Shown here piece after piece: positions 1-6,146 of a stretch of 10,270 nt of DNA. The stretch is from Gemmatimonadota bacterium (GTDB lineage Bacteria > Gemmatimonadota > Gemmatimonadetes > Longimicrobiales > Longimicrobiaceae): assembly GCA_019348475.1 (NCBI GenBank), contig JAHWJJ010000119.1:1-10270 (forward strand). Direction: 5' to 3'. A model generated the notes under the pieces. The model worked only from the letters and a program-made list of their open reading frames with translations. It ran no database searches and was not told the origin of the DNA. The first letter of the stretch is position 1. Each line of letters begins with the position of its first letter. Made by a program: the position numbers and the translations under genes.

Positions 1-126
1 CACGTCCCGCACCGCTCGGAAGTCGCCGTAGTACACGCTGAGGTCGTCGACCTCGAACACGGGCGCGACCGCCGCCGGGTGCCGGGCGCGGTCCTCGTGG
101 GTGGGCGCGTCGACGTCGACGTCCAT
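1..126 (-). CDS. pstB: Phosphate ABC transporter ATP-binding protein PstB (N-terminal fragment, runs off the left edge)
   Basis: PstB is the cytoplasmic ATPase of the high-affinity phosphate importer PstSCAB. Only the first 42 residues are in the window: an acidic, low-complexity leader (MDVDVDAPTHEDRA) of about 24 residues, then FEVDDLSVYYGDFRAVRDV. The latter is the characteristic first strand and A-loop region of PstB (the family consensus resembles 'I-x-V-x-x-L-x-V-Y-Y-G-x-F-x-A-L-x-x-V', with the YYG tyrosine stacking on ATP). Walker A lies beyond the edge. The ATG at 126-124 overlaps the TGA of the upstream frame by one base (TGATG), the coupling expected for pstA-pstB. That upstream frame is here a ccmC-pstA chimera, so pstB now sits at the end of a ccm operon. 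The assignment as PstB rather than another ABC ATPase rests on the YYG motif plus the PstA-like tail before it. Confidence 0.8.
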   Translation of the reverse strand, partial: MDVDVDAPTHEDRARHPAAVAPVFEVDDLSVYYGDFRAVRDV

Positions 127-293
127 CACCTGTTCCTCTCGTAGCGGTTGCGCAGCAGGATCGCCGCGGCGTTGGCGGTGAGCAGCACGAACAGCAGCAC
201 GACGATGGCCGCCGACGTCAGCTCACGGAACTCGGGGTTCGGCTGGCGGGCCCAGCCGTAGACGATCATCGGCAGCGCGGTGAACGGCCCCTG
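126..293 (-). pseudogene. pstA: PstA 3' remnant (last membrane helix of phosphate permease) fused behind CcmC
   Basis: The final ~54 codons of the ccmC frame read like the end of PstA, the permease subunit of the phosphate importer. They contain the L-P-x-x-I-Y-x-W-x-R-P segment that precedes the last helix, the hydrophobic helix SAAIVVLLFVLLTANAAAIL, and the basic terminus RNRYERNR, followed directly by pstB with a TGATG overlap. The rest of PstA (roughly 220-240 residues, including the ATPase-coupling loop) is absent. What is seen is the similarity and the gene order. That a deletion joined ccmC to pstA is inference, and an assembly join could give the same sequence. The junction lies near 280-296, where the frame reads VVERLQ then GPFTALP. 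This fragment cannot act as PstA alone. Confidence 0.7.
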
Positions 294-992
294 GAGGCGC
301 TCCACGACGTAGCGGGCCAGCAGCAGCGACAAGAAGAGCAGCGTGAAGGCCAGCAGCGACACCAGCAGCGTCTGCACGATCTCCGGCGCGGCCGTGGGGC
401 CCTCGGGGTTCATGATCACCGGCTTGGGGTGCTGACTGCGGAACCACTGAACGCTCATGTGGATCAGGGGGATGTCCACCGCACCCACGATCCCCAGGAT
501 GGCGGCGAAGCGCTTGCCGCGCTCCGGGCTTTCCGTGGCGCCGCGCAGGATGAAGTATCCCACGTAGATGAACCACAGCAGCAGCGTGAGCGTAAGCCGC
601 GGCTCCCACACCCACCACGCCCCCCACGCGATCTTTCCCCACAGCGGGCCGGTGATCAGCACGATGGTGGTAAAGATGACGCCCAGCTCCGCCGCGGCCA
701 GCGCGATGGCGTCCAGCCGCTCGTCCCTGAGCCACAGGTACCCCAGCGAGCACAGGGCCACGATGCCGAAGGCCAGGAACGCCACCCACGCCGACGGCAC
801 GTGCACGTAAAAGATGCGCTGCACGATCCCCATCTCGCGCTCCGTGGGAGCGTAGAAGAAGATCATCCAGAAGCTGCCGACCAGGGTGGCCGCGGCAAGG
901 AACCCCAGCCCCACCGACCAGCGGCGGACCCCCTGCAGCGACGTCTCCCCCGGCGTGTTGTCGATGCCGTTCATCTCGGTCCAGATCATCAT
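126..992 (-). CDS. ccmC: Haem exporter/handling protein CcmC, fused in frame at its C terminus to the tail of PstA
   Basis: CcmC is an inner-membrane haem-handling protein that, with CcmA, CcmB and usually CcmD, loads haem onto CcmE in the periplasm. The frame gives 288 residues, against about 230-250 for the family. Residues 26-232 form a complete CcmC with six hydrophobic helices, the periplasmic tryptophan motif WGAWWVWEPRLT (123-134, Glu where many CcmC have Asp) and both expected haem-ligand histidines, H64 (YVHVPSAW) and H178 (PLIHMS). From about residue 235 the sequence stops looking like CcmC and matches the C terminus of PstA (TALPMIVYGWARQPNPEF, then one helix and LLRNRYERNR), adding a seventh membrane segment. 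Starts at 992, 989 and 974 are all possible. None has a strong ribosome binding site, and 992 was taken as the longest that excludes the upstream repeat. The gene follows ccmB after a 178-base repeat-containing gap. Function as CcmC could survive the fusion. Confidence 0.85.
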   Translation of the reverse strand: MMIWTEMNGIDNTPGETSLQGVRRWSVGLGFLAAATLVGSFWMIFFYAPTEREMGIVQRIFYVHVPSAWVAFLAFGIVALCSLGYLWLRDERLDAIALAAAELGVIFTTIVLITGPLWGKIAWGAWWVWEPRLTLTLLLWFIYVGYFILRGATESPERGKRFAAILGIVGAVDIPLIHMSVQWFRSQHPKPVIMNPEGPTAAPEIVQTLLVSLLAFTLLFLSLLLARYVVERLQGPFTALPMIVYGWARQPNPEFRELTSAAIVVLLFVLLTANAAAILLRNRYERNR

Positions 993-1011
993 CGTTTCGG
1001 CGGCGGCCCCG

Positions 1012-1150
1012 CGCCGGAGCGGCTGAAGCCGCCGCAACCGCTGCGGAAAGCCCGGCAAACTGCGCGGGGCTTCAACTGCGCCCCGATCCTTCCTCCGTAG
1101 TCCGCGCAGGCGGACTTTGCGCCCTTCCAGCGGGCGAATTCATTCGCTCC
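1012..1150. repeat. Hairpin-rich intergenic repeat between ccmB and ccmC (copy A)
   Basis: Most of the 178-base gap between ccmB and ccmC is a mosaic of short inverted repeats. GCGGCTGAAGCCGC lies at 1019-1032. AAGCCCGGC and GCGCGGGGCTT arms lie around 1048-1072. GTCCGC/GCGGAC with a GCAG loop lies at 1100-1115, and GCGAAT/ATTCGC with a two-base loop at 1134-1147. The stretch 1099-1150 matches 3461-3511 in the same orientation at about 48 of 52 positions. The gap is transcribed if ccmC belongs to the operon, so the hairpins would form in mRNA and could process, attenuate or stabilise it. I recall similar tracts scattered through Longimicrobium-type genomes, but that is memory and not something the window proves. 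Confidence 0.75.
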
Positions 1151-1170
1151 TCGAGCCGGGCCTCCTGCTC

Positions 1171-1848
1171 CTACTCCTCCATCGCGGAGCCGAACGCGGC
1201 CGTGCAGAGGAAGAGGAAGACCAGGTCGATCGCGAGCAGCATCCGCAGGTTGCCGCCGATCTCCACCAGCGGGCGGCCGACAAGCAGGCGCTGCGTTGCG
1301 CTGGCGGCAAAGATCACCACCGGGATCAGCAGCGGCAGCAGCAGGATGGGGAGCAGCGTCTCGCCGTGGCGCGTGTGCGCCGTCATGGCGCTGAACAGCG
1401 TGCCCAGCGCCATGAAGCCGACCGTGGCCAGCACCACCACCAGCACCAGCCCCCCCAGCGCCCCCGCGAAGCGCAGCCCGAAGAAGAGCGCGAATACGGG
1501 AAACACCACCGCCTCCACCGCCAGCACGATCGCCAGGTTCGCCAGGAACTTCCCCAGGAACACCGCCCCGCGCGGCACCGGCGACACCAGCACCCCCGTC
1601 AGCGCATCCGCCTCGCGCTCCAGCGCGAAGCTGCGGCCCAGGCCCAGCGTCCCCGCGAACAGCACCGTCACCCAGAGCATGGCGCCGGCGATGTCGCGCG
1701 CGCGCACCGCGGGGTCCAGCGCCAGGCTGAAGACCACGGCCACCAGCACGGCAAACGTGGCCATGGAGACGAAGCGCTCGCGGCTGCGCGCCTCCAGCAG
1801 CAGGTCCTTGCGGGCCACGGCCCACGCCTGCGCAAAATAGCGGAGCAT
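1171..1848 (-). CDS. ccmB: Haem exporter permease CcmB
   Basis: CcmB is the integral membrane partner of the CcmA ATPase. ATP hydrolysis by the complex releases holo-CcmE from CcmC. The 225-residue product has the family's usual length (about 220). It starts with a short amphipathic cytoplasmic segment containing ARKDLLLEARSRERF (12-26). About six hydrophobic stretches follow (roughly 29-45, 54-72, 102-125, 130-152, 165-183, 203-222), with the conserved-type segment ALEREADALTGVLVSPVPR between helices 2 and 3 and LLPLLIPVVIFAA near helix 5. The ATG at 1848 lies two bases after the ccmA stop (TGACGATG), so translation is probably coupled. No separate ribosome binding site is evident. The gene ends in EE-TAG, just before the repeat-filled gap leading to ccmC. 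No frameshift or truncation was seen. Confidence 0.92.
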   Translation of the reverse strand: MLRYFAQAWAVARKDLLLEARSRERFVSMATFAVLVAVVFSLALDPAVRARDIAGAMLWVTVLFAGTLGLGRSFALEREADALTGVLVSPVPRGAVFLGKFLANLAIVLAVEAVVFPVFALFFGLRFAGALGGLVLVVVLATVGFMALGTLFSAMTAHTRHGETLLPILLLPLLIPVVIFAASATQRLLVGRPLVEIGGNLRMLLAIDLVFLFLCTAAFGSAMEE

Positions 1849-1850
1849 CG

Positions 1851-2567
1851 TCAAACCGCCGCCGCCACCCGCTCGGTGTAGTCCCGCTCCCACCGGGCCG
1901 GGTCGATCTGCCCGCGGCGCTCGTCGCTCACCCAGCGGCCGCCCACCTGCACCGCCACGCGGTCCGCCTGCTCCAGCCCCTGCGAAAGGTTGTGCGTCAC
2001 CAGCACCACCGTGCGCCGCCCGTCCTTCAGCCGGTCCAGCACCGCGCGCAGCATGGCCGAGGCGTGCGGGTCCAGCCCGGTGTACGGCTCGTCCAGAAAG
2101 ACGACCTCGGGGTCGTGCAGCAGCGTGCGGGCCAGCGCCAGCCGCTGCTGCATCCCCCGCGAAAGGGTGCGCACCCGGTCCGCGGCGCGGTCCAGCAGCC
2201 CCACGCCCCGCAGCGCCTCCGCCACCCGCGCCTTGCGGTCCGGGAGCGAGTACAGGCGCGCGTAGAAGTCCAGGTTCTCCGCCGCGCTCAGCCCCGGATA
2301 CAAGAACGTCTGGTGCGAAAGGAGGCCGATCTTCCTCCGCCACCCCTCCTCCTCCCCGCGCACGTCATCGCCGGCGATGCGGACGGTGCCGCGAGTGGGG
2401 CGGACGGCGCCGCAGAGCATGCGCAGCAGCGTGCTCTTGCCTGCCCCGTTGGGCCCGAAGATGGTAAGGAACTCGCCGCCCCCCAGCGCGAACTCGATCC
2501 CCCGCACCGCCGGCATCGGACCATACCACTTCTCCACCCCGCGCGCCTCCACGGCGGGAGCGTCCAC
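1851..2567 (-). CDS. ccmA: Haem exporter ATP-binding protein CcmA
   Basis: CcmA is the cytoplasmic ABC ATPase that pairs with CcmB and CcmC to release haem-loaded CcmE. The 238-residue product shows all nucleotide-binding motifs: Walker A GPNGAGKST (38-46), Q-loop SHQ (84-86), signature LSRGMQQR (135-142), Walker B VVFLDEP (155-161), D-loop TGLDP and switch histidine H192 in VTHN. The signature is the LSRGM form, not the LSxGQ form of enterobacterial CcmA. I chose GTG 2567 because a GGAG lies five bases upstream. The alternative TTG at 2591 overlaps the preceding stop as TTGA and would add eight residues (a GTG at 2573 is also possible). The product is slightly longer than the ~205-residue E. 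coli protein, with a C-terminal extension (RRGQIDPARWERDYTERV) after the ABC core. Its neighbours, the ccmI-like gene upstream and ccmB two bases downstream, confirm the Ccm assignment over a generic ABC ATPase. Confidence 0.9.
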   Translation of the reverse strand: MDAPAVEARGVEKWYGPMPAVRGIEFALGGGEFLTIFGPNGAGKSTLLRMLCGAVRPTRGTVRIAGDDVRGEEEGWRRKIGLLSHQTFLYPGLSAAENLDFYARLYSLPDRKARVAEALRGVGLLDRAADRVRTLSRGMQQRLALARTLLHDPEVVFLDEPYTGLDPHASAMLRAVLDRLKDGRRTVVLVTHNLSQGLEQADRVAVQVGGRWVSDERRGQIDPARWERDYTERVAAAV

Positions 2568-2587
2568 GGGCACTCCGGCAGCCGCGC

Positions 2588-2980
2588 TCAACGCAGCCGC
2601 GCCCCGCACCCCGCGCAAAAGCGGCTGAGCGGCGGGTTCAGGAACCCGCACGCGTGCCGGTCCGGCCCCGCCGCCTCGCGCCCCGCGTCCCCGACGGCGG
2701 CCGGATCGCCGACCGCTTCGGCCGCACGCATGGCGGCCAGCGCCTCGACCGAAAGCCGCTCCTTCTGGGCGCGGTAGTCGGTGTCGTCCAGCTTGCCACC
2801 CAGGTAGTCGTACTCCAGCTCCTTGAGCGACGCCAGCGCCACGCGCCGCCGCGCCTCCGCGTCCAGCACCGCGCCGGGCGCCACGTCCACCAGCAGCGCG
2901 TCGCGCCGGTCCACCAGCGGGCGCACCACGTACCCGGCCGCCAGCAGGGCCAGCAGCAGCGACAAGAGCAGAAGCGTCAC
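2588..2980 (-). CDS. CcmI-like small membrane protein with a C-terminal cysteine cluster (zinc-ribbon-like)
   Basis: The 130-residue product has one N-terminal membrane helix (residues 2-18, TLLLLSLLLALLAAGYV). A cytoplasmic-type segment follows containing LASLKELEYDYLGGKLDDTDY (starting near 49). That LxELExDxxxGKLxxxDY pattern is typical of the N-terminal part of CcmI/CycH cytochrome c biogenesis proteins and related one-helix regulators. There are no TPR repeats, so it is a short CcmI-like protein and not full CcmI (about 300-400 residues). The C terminus carries H109-A-C111-G followed by FCAGCGARLR (C122, C125), close to the double-CxxC zinc ribbon but with Arg at the first cysteine position, so H109/C111/C122/C125 may be the ligands. 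The start is GTG 2980, forming a 4-base GTGA overlap with the ccmH stop. The position between ccmH and ccmA argues for a role in the haem-ligation or export complex. The exact function is unknown. Confidence 0.7.
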   Translation of the reverse strand: MTLLLLSLLLALLAAGYVVRPLVDRRDALLVDVAPGAVLDAEARRRVALASLKELEYDYLGGKLDDTDYRAQKERLSVEALAAMRAAEAVGDPAAVGDAGREAAGPDRHACGFLNPPLSRFCAGCGARLR

Positions 2981-3528
2981 GCCGCGTCCTCCGCGTGCTC
3001 GAACTCGCGCAGCGCCGCCTCCAGCCGCGCACGCTCCTCGTCGCTCATCGGCGCGTCGGCGGCGGCGCGCGCGGGGCCCTGCGTGCGCATCACCTTGATC
3101 CGCCCCCACAGCACCAGCCCGCCCACCACCAGCGCCAGCGGCAGGATGAGCCACGCCAGCAGCCCGGCGCCGCTGCGCCGGGGCACCGCGCGCCACTCCT
3201 CGCCGTGGCGCGCGATGACGTCTTCCACGATCCCCTTCGCGCTCTGCCCCTGCGCCGCCGCCAGGCGGATGGAATCGCGCAGCGCCTCGGCCTGCGCGCT
3301 GGGGCACACCTCCAGCATGAGCCCCGGGCAGTACGGCGACCGGATGCGCGAAATCGCCGCGTCCGCCGTCTTCCGCGCCTCATCCTCCGACACCTGCGCG
3401 GCGGCCGGAACCGCGGCCACCACGAGCATCAGCCCGAGCGCAAAGAATCCGGCACCCCGGAGTCCGCGAAGGCGGACTTTGCGCCCTCCCAGGGGCGAAT
3501 TCAATCGCTCCAGTCGAGGACCGGCCAT
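2977..3528 (-). CDS. ccmH: CcmH-type cytochrome c biogenesis protein with altered CxxC motif
   Basis: CcmH is a membrane-anchored periplasmic thiol oxidoreductase that reduces the CXXCH cysteines of apocytochrome c and works with CcmF. The 183-residue product has a signal sequence with a basic start and hydrophobic core (about 28-44, ending AAAQ), a helical periplasmic domain, a membrane helix (about 122-142) and a charged cytoplasmic tail. The usual LRCxxC motif is replaced by IRSPYC (62-67). Only C67 remains of the pair, and a second cysteine occurs at C75 in LEVCPS. The rest of the three-helix domain is recognisable (QGQSAKGIVEDVIARHGEEW). ATG 3528 shares one base with the ccmF stop (TGATG) and has GGAGG four bases upstream, so it is a credible start even though residues about 5-25 are encoded by a repeat copy. 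The stop overlaps the next gene's GTG. Whether C67/C75 form a working dithiol is unknown. Confidence 0.85.
   Translation of the reverse strand: MAGPRLERLNSPLGGRKVRLRGLRGAGFFALGLMLVVAAVPAAAQVSEDEARKTADAAISRIRSPYCPGLMLEVCPSAQAEALRDSIRLAAAQGQSAKGIVEDVIARHGEEWRAVPRRSGAGLLAWLILPLALVVGGLVLWGRIKVMRTQGPARAAADAPMSDEERARLEAALREFEHAEDAA
3461..3511. repeat. Repeat copy B, inside the ccmH signal-peptide coding region
   Basis: This 51-base stretch matches 1099-1150 in the same orientation with three substitutions and one gap. It keeps the GTCCGC/GCGGAC hairpin arms (loop GAAG in place of GCAG) and the GGGCGAATTC core. The differences fall partly in the hairpin loop. Here it is translated, supplying about 17 residues (SPLGGRKVRLRGL and flanks) between the ccmH start codon and the hydrophobic core of its signal sequence. 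The insertion left the frame open. It therefore appears either to have created the present start of ccmH or to have lengthened the signal peptide's positive region. Confidence 0.8.
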
Positions 3529-5585
3529 CACGCCTCCACCAGCTCGGCCTCAGGCTCCGCGACCTTCGGCGCGCGGACCACCCTCTGCCGCGTGACGGGG
3601 CGCGTGGGCTCCGCCCCGGGCCACAGGGCGACCAGGGTGCCGATGGCCATGATCATCCCGCCGACCCAGATCCAGGGAACCAGCGGCTGCACCAGCACGC
3701 GAAACGTGGCCAGCGGCCGCGGGTTGGTGCCGCGGATCACGCCGTTCACGTCGTCGATGCCGGCGAGGATCAGGTACAGGTCCTCGTTCCAGGCGCGGCG
3801 GATCCCCACCTCCGACGCCACCTCATCGCGCTGCTTGTAGGCACGCTTCTCCGCCGTCAGCACGTCGATGCGGCGGCCGTCCTTCGCCACGTCCACCGAC
3901 GCGATCACCTTGGTCATGTTGGTCGCCGGGTAGGCCGACATGGCCTGGTAGGTGAGGCGGTAGGTGTGCCCGAAGGGGGAGGCGATCTCCATCGACTCGC
4001 CGGGGCGCAGCGACACCTGCCGCTCCACGTCGTACGCGCTGCCGGCAAAGCCCATGAAGATGATGACGAACCCCGCGTGCACCACGTATCCGCCGTAGCG
4101 CCGCCGGTTGCGCTCCATCAGGTGGATGAACGCGGCGAAGGCGCCCTCGCCCTCGATGCGCGCCCGGGCCCGCGTCCCCTTCCAGAACTCCACGACGATC
4201 GTCGTCATCGTAAAGCTGCCCAGGACGAAGGTCAGCAGCGCGTAGGTGTTGCGCACGCCGGTCATCCACAGCACCGCGCCCACCGCCAGCGCCACCCCTG
4301 CCGGCGCGCGGAAGTTGCGCACCAGGTTGCGCCCCGTCGCCTTGCGCCACGCGATCACGGGGCCCACGCCCAGCAGCCCCAGCAGGAACAGCCCCAGCGG
4401 GATGTTCACGCGGTTGAAGAAGGGCGGGCCCACGCTGATCTTCTGCCCCGTGAAGCCCTCGGAGATCAGCGGGAACATGGTGCCCCACATCACCGTGAAC
4501 ATCGCCGCGACGAACACCAGGTTGTTCAGCAGGAACGCCGCCTCGCGCGAAACCACGCTCTCCAGCCGGTTCTCCGGCGCGAACGCGTCGCGCCGCCACC
4601 ACACCAGCGCCGCGGACGCCACGATCAGGAAGCCCAGAAAGCCCAGGAAGATCCAGGAGATGGTGAGGTTCTGCGCGAACGAGTGCACCGACTCGATGAG
4701 CCCCGACCGCGTAAGGAAGGTGGCGAAGATGCTCAGCAGAAAGGTGCTCAGGATCAGCAGCACGTTCCACATCTTGAGCATGCCGCGCTTTTCCTGGATC
4801 ATCACCGAGTGCAGGAACGCCGTTCCCGTGAGCCAGGGAAGGAGCGACGCGTTCTCAACCGGGTCCCAGAACCAGTATCCGCCCCACCCCAGCTCCACGT
4901 ACGCCCACATCATCCCGAAGATGATGCCGTTGGTCAGGAAGAACCAGGCGAGCAGCGTCCACCGCCGCGTGGTGGTGATCCACCGCGTGTCCAGCCGCCC
5001 GGACAGGAGCGCGCTGACGGCGAAGGCGAACGGGATGGTGAAGGCGGTAAAGCCCAGGTACAGCGTGGGCGGGTGGATGGTCATCCAGTAGTTCTGCAGC
5101 TGCGGGTTCAGCCCCCGGCCGTCGGCGGGGGTAAAGTCCATCAGCTGGAACGGGTTGGACGCAAAGAGGACCACGCCCAGAAAGAACGCGAGCACCAGCA
5201 GCAGGGTGCCGCTTACGTACGGCATGAACTCGCGGTTGCGCCGCCGGTTCTGGAACACGGCGATCGACGCGAACAGGGCCAGCAGGAGCCCCCAGAACAC
5301 CAGCGACCCCGTCTGGCCCGCCCACAGCCCGGTGATCTTGTAGAAGAGGCTGAGCTCGCGGTTGCTGTACCCCGCGACGTACCTGTAGCCGTACTGGTTG
5401 CCCACGAACGCCGCGATGATGGCGGCGGAAGACACCACCAGCAGGCCGAACACGGCGTAGACGGCGCGCTCCGCGCTGAGCACCCAGTCGCCGCGCCCGC
5501 GCCGGCCGCCGGCAAAGCCCAGCGCCATTCCCCACAGCGCCAGGATGAACGCGACCCAGAGGGCGACTTCCCCGATCTGCGTCAC
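3528..5585 (-). CDS. ccmF: Haem lyase / cytochrome c-type biogenesis protein CcmF
   Basis: CcmF is the large polytopic membrane protein that receives haem from holo-CcmE and, with CcmH (and CcmI), attaches it to apocytochrome c. The 685-residue product is of typical family length (about 640-690). It carries the WWD domain GWGGYWFWDPVENAS (233-247), the HPP motif (H171), H259, H301 in SVHSFA, and H503 in VVHAGFV. These four histidines sit where E. coli CcmF has its haem-b and WWD-domain ligands. Numerous membrane helices run throughout, and a large periplasmic domain lies at about 520-630 before a last helix and a charged tail. The start is GTG 5585, which overlaps the ccmE stop by four bases (GTGA); the open frame upstream to 6164 belongs to ccmE DNA read in the wrong frame. 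The stop overlaps the ccmH ATG by one base. All key residues are present. Confidence 0.96.
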   Translation of the reverse strand: MTQIGEVALWVAFILALWGMALGFAGGRRGRGDWVLSAERAVYAVFGLLVVSSAAIIAAFVGNQYGYRYVAGYSNRELSLFYKITGLWAGQTGSLVFWGLLLALFASIAVFQNRRRNREFMPYVSGTLLLVLAFFLGVVLFASNPFQLMDFTPADGRGLNPQLQNYWMTIHPPTLYLGFTAFTIPFAFAVSALLSGRLDTRWITTTRRWTLLAWFFLTNGIIFGMMWAYVELGWGGYWFWDPVENASLLPWLTGTAFLHSVMIQEKRGMLKMWNVLLILSTFLLSIFATFLTRSGLIESVHSFAQNLTISWIFLGFLGFLIVASAALVWWRRDAFAPENRLESVVSREAAFLLNNLVFVAAMFTVMWGTMFPLISEGFTGQKISVGPPFFNRVNIPLGLFLLGLLGVGPVIAWRKATGRNLVRNFRAPAGVALAVGAVLWMTGVRNTYALLTFVLGSFTMTTIVVEFWKGTRARARIEGEGAFAAFIHLMERNRRRYGGYVVHAGFVIIFMGFAGSAYDVERQVSLRPGESMEIASPFGHTYRLTYQAMSAYPATNMTKVIASVDVAKDGRRIDVLTAEKRAYKQRDEVASEVGIRRAWNEDLYLILAGIDDVNGVIRGTNPRPLATFRVLVQPLVPWIWVGGMIMAIGTLVALWPGAEPTRPVTRQRVVRAPKVAEPEAELVEA

Positions 5586-6004
5586 GTCCTGAAGTCCTCG
5601 TCGGCGGCCTCGTAGCGCGAGCCGCACTTCGTCAGCACCGTCGTCGCCTCGAACGTTCCGCTCTCGGCCAGCCTCCCCTCCACCACCACGTCGCGCCCCT
5701 CCTCGAAGGTGTCGGGAAGCGGCCCGTTGTAGTGCACGGGAAAGCGGGTGCGCCCGCTGGCGATGTCCACCACCTCGAAGCGCAGGTCCAGCGTCCGCGC
5801 GTCGAACCGCACCGAGCCGGGGACCACGCGCCCGCCCACCTTGGCGCCCAGCTGGCGCGCGGAGGGGTCGGCGGTGACCTTGGCGGCCAGCTCGTCGGGC
5901 GTGTAGTAGTACATCATGGAGTCCTTCATGCCGGTAACGGCCAGGTACCCCACGACGCCGACCAGCACCAGCGCGCCGGCCATGAACCTGCTCTGCTTCT
6001 TCAC
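5582..6004 (-). CDS. ccmE: Haem chaperone CcmE, CxxxY variant
   Basis: CcmE is a membrane-anchored periplasmic haem chaperone that binds haem covalently and passes it to CcmF. The 140-residue product has an N-terminal basic segment and one membrane helix (about 7-26), then a beta-rich OB-fold domain with YYYTPDELAAK (32-42), GGRVVPGSV (58-66) and the DVVVEGRL strand (105-112). The haem-binding site is TKCGSRYE (125-132). Cysteine C127 replaces the canonical histidine while Y131 is kept, giving the CxxxY type known from Desulfovibrio and archaea. I chose GTG 6004 because GGAGG lies ten bases upstream and because the likely transcription start falls near 6041, which makes an ATG at 6040 unlikely. 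The product is first in the operon and overlaps ccmF by four bases. The C-terminal tail after Y131 is short and acidic, as usual. Confidence 0.93.
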   Translation of the reverse strand: MKKQSRFMAGALVLVGVVGYLAVTGMKDSMMYYYTPDELAAKVTADPSARQLGAKVGGRVVPGSVRFDARTLDLRFEVVDIASGRTRFPVHYNGPLPDTFEEGRDVVVEGRLAESGTFEATTVLTKCGSRYEAADEDFRT

Positions 6005-6047
6005 GGGCGGATAGCCTCCGTGGACGGTGCCCCCTCGCAAGCCGGGG

Positions 6048-6076
6048 AATATACTGCCGAAGCGGATGCGGTGAAA
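6048..6076 (-). promoter_or_regulatory. Candidate promoter of the ccm operon
   Basis: Read on the minus strand, TATATT (6053-6048) makes a good -10 box in otherwise GC-rich DNA. TTTCAC (6076-6071) lies 17 bases upstream, or TTCACC with a 16-base spacer. The -10 matches the housekeeping consensus at five of six positions and the -35 is weak. Transcription would begin near 6041, about 37 bases before the ccmE GTG. A very similar TTCACC/TATATT pair lies at 8800-8828 on the plus strand. This is a prediction by eye. Confidence 0.4.
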
Positions 6077-6146
6077 GGGATTGCGCGTGGTGGAAACCCG
6101 CAGGCGCGGTAGGGATTTGCCTTACGGGGAGGGGATGAACTGCATG

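Noticed and set aside
3966..5615. 549-codon open frame on the plus strand
   Set aside because: It is antisense to ccmF, with low-complexity Arg/His/Gln-rich translation and no domain.
6005..6040. Longer ccmE start at ATG 6040
   Set aside because: It would sit at or before the likely transcription start, its extra residues are not CcmE-like, and GTG 6004 has a GGAGG upstream.
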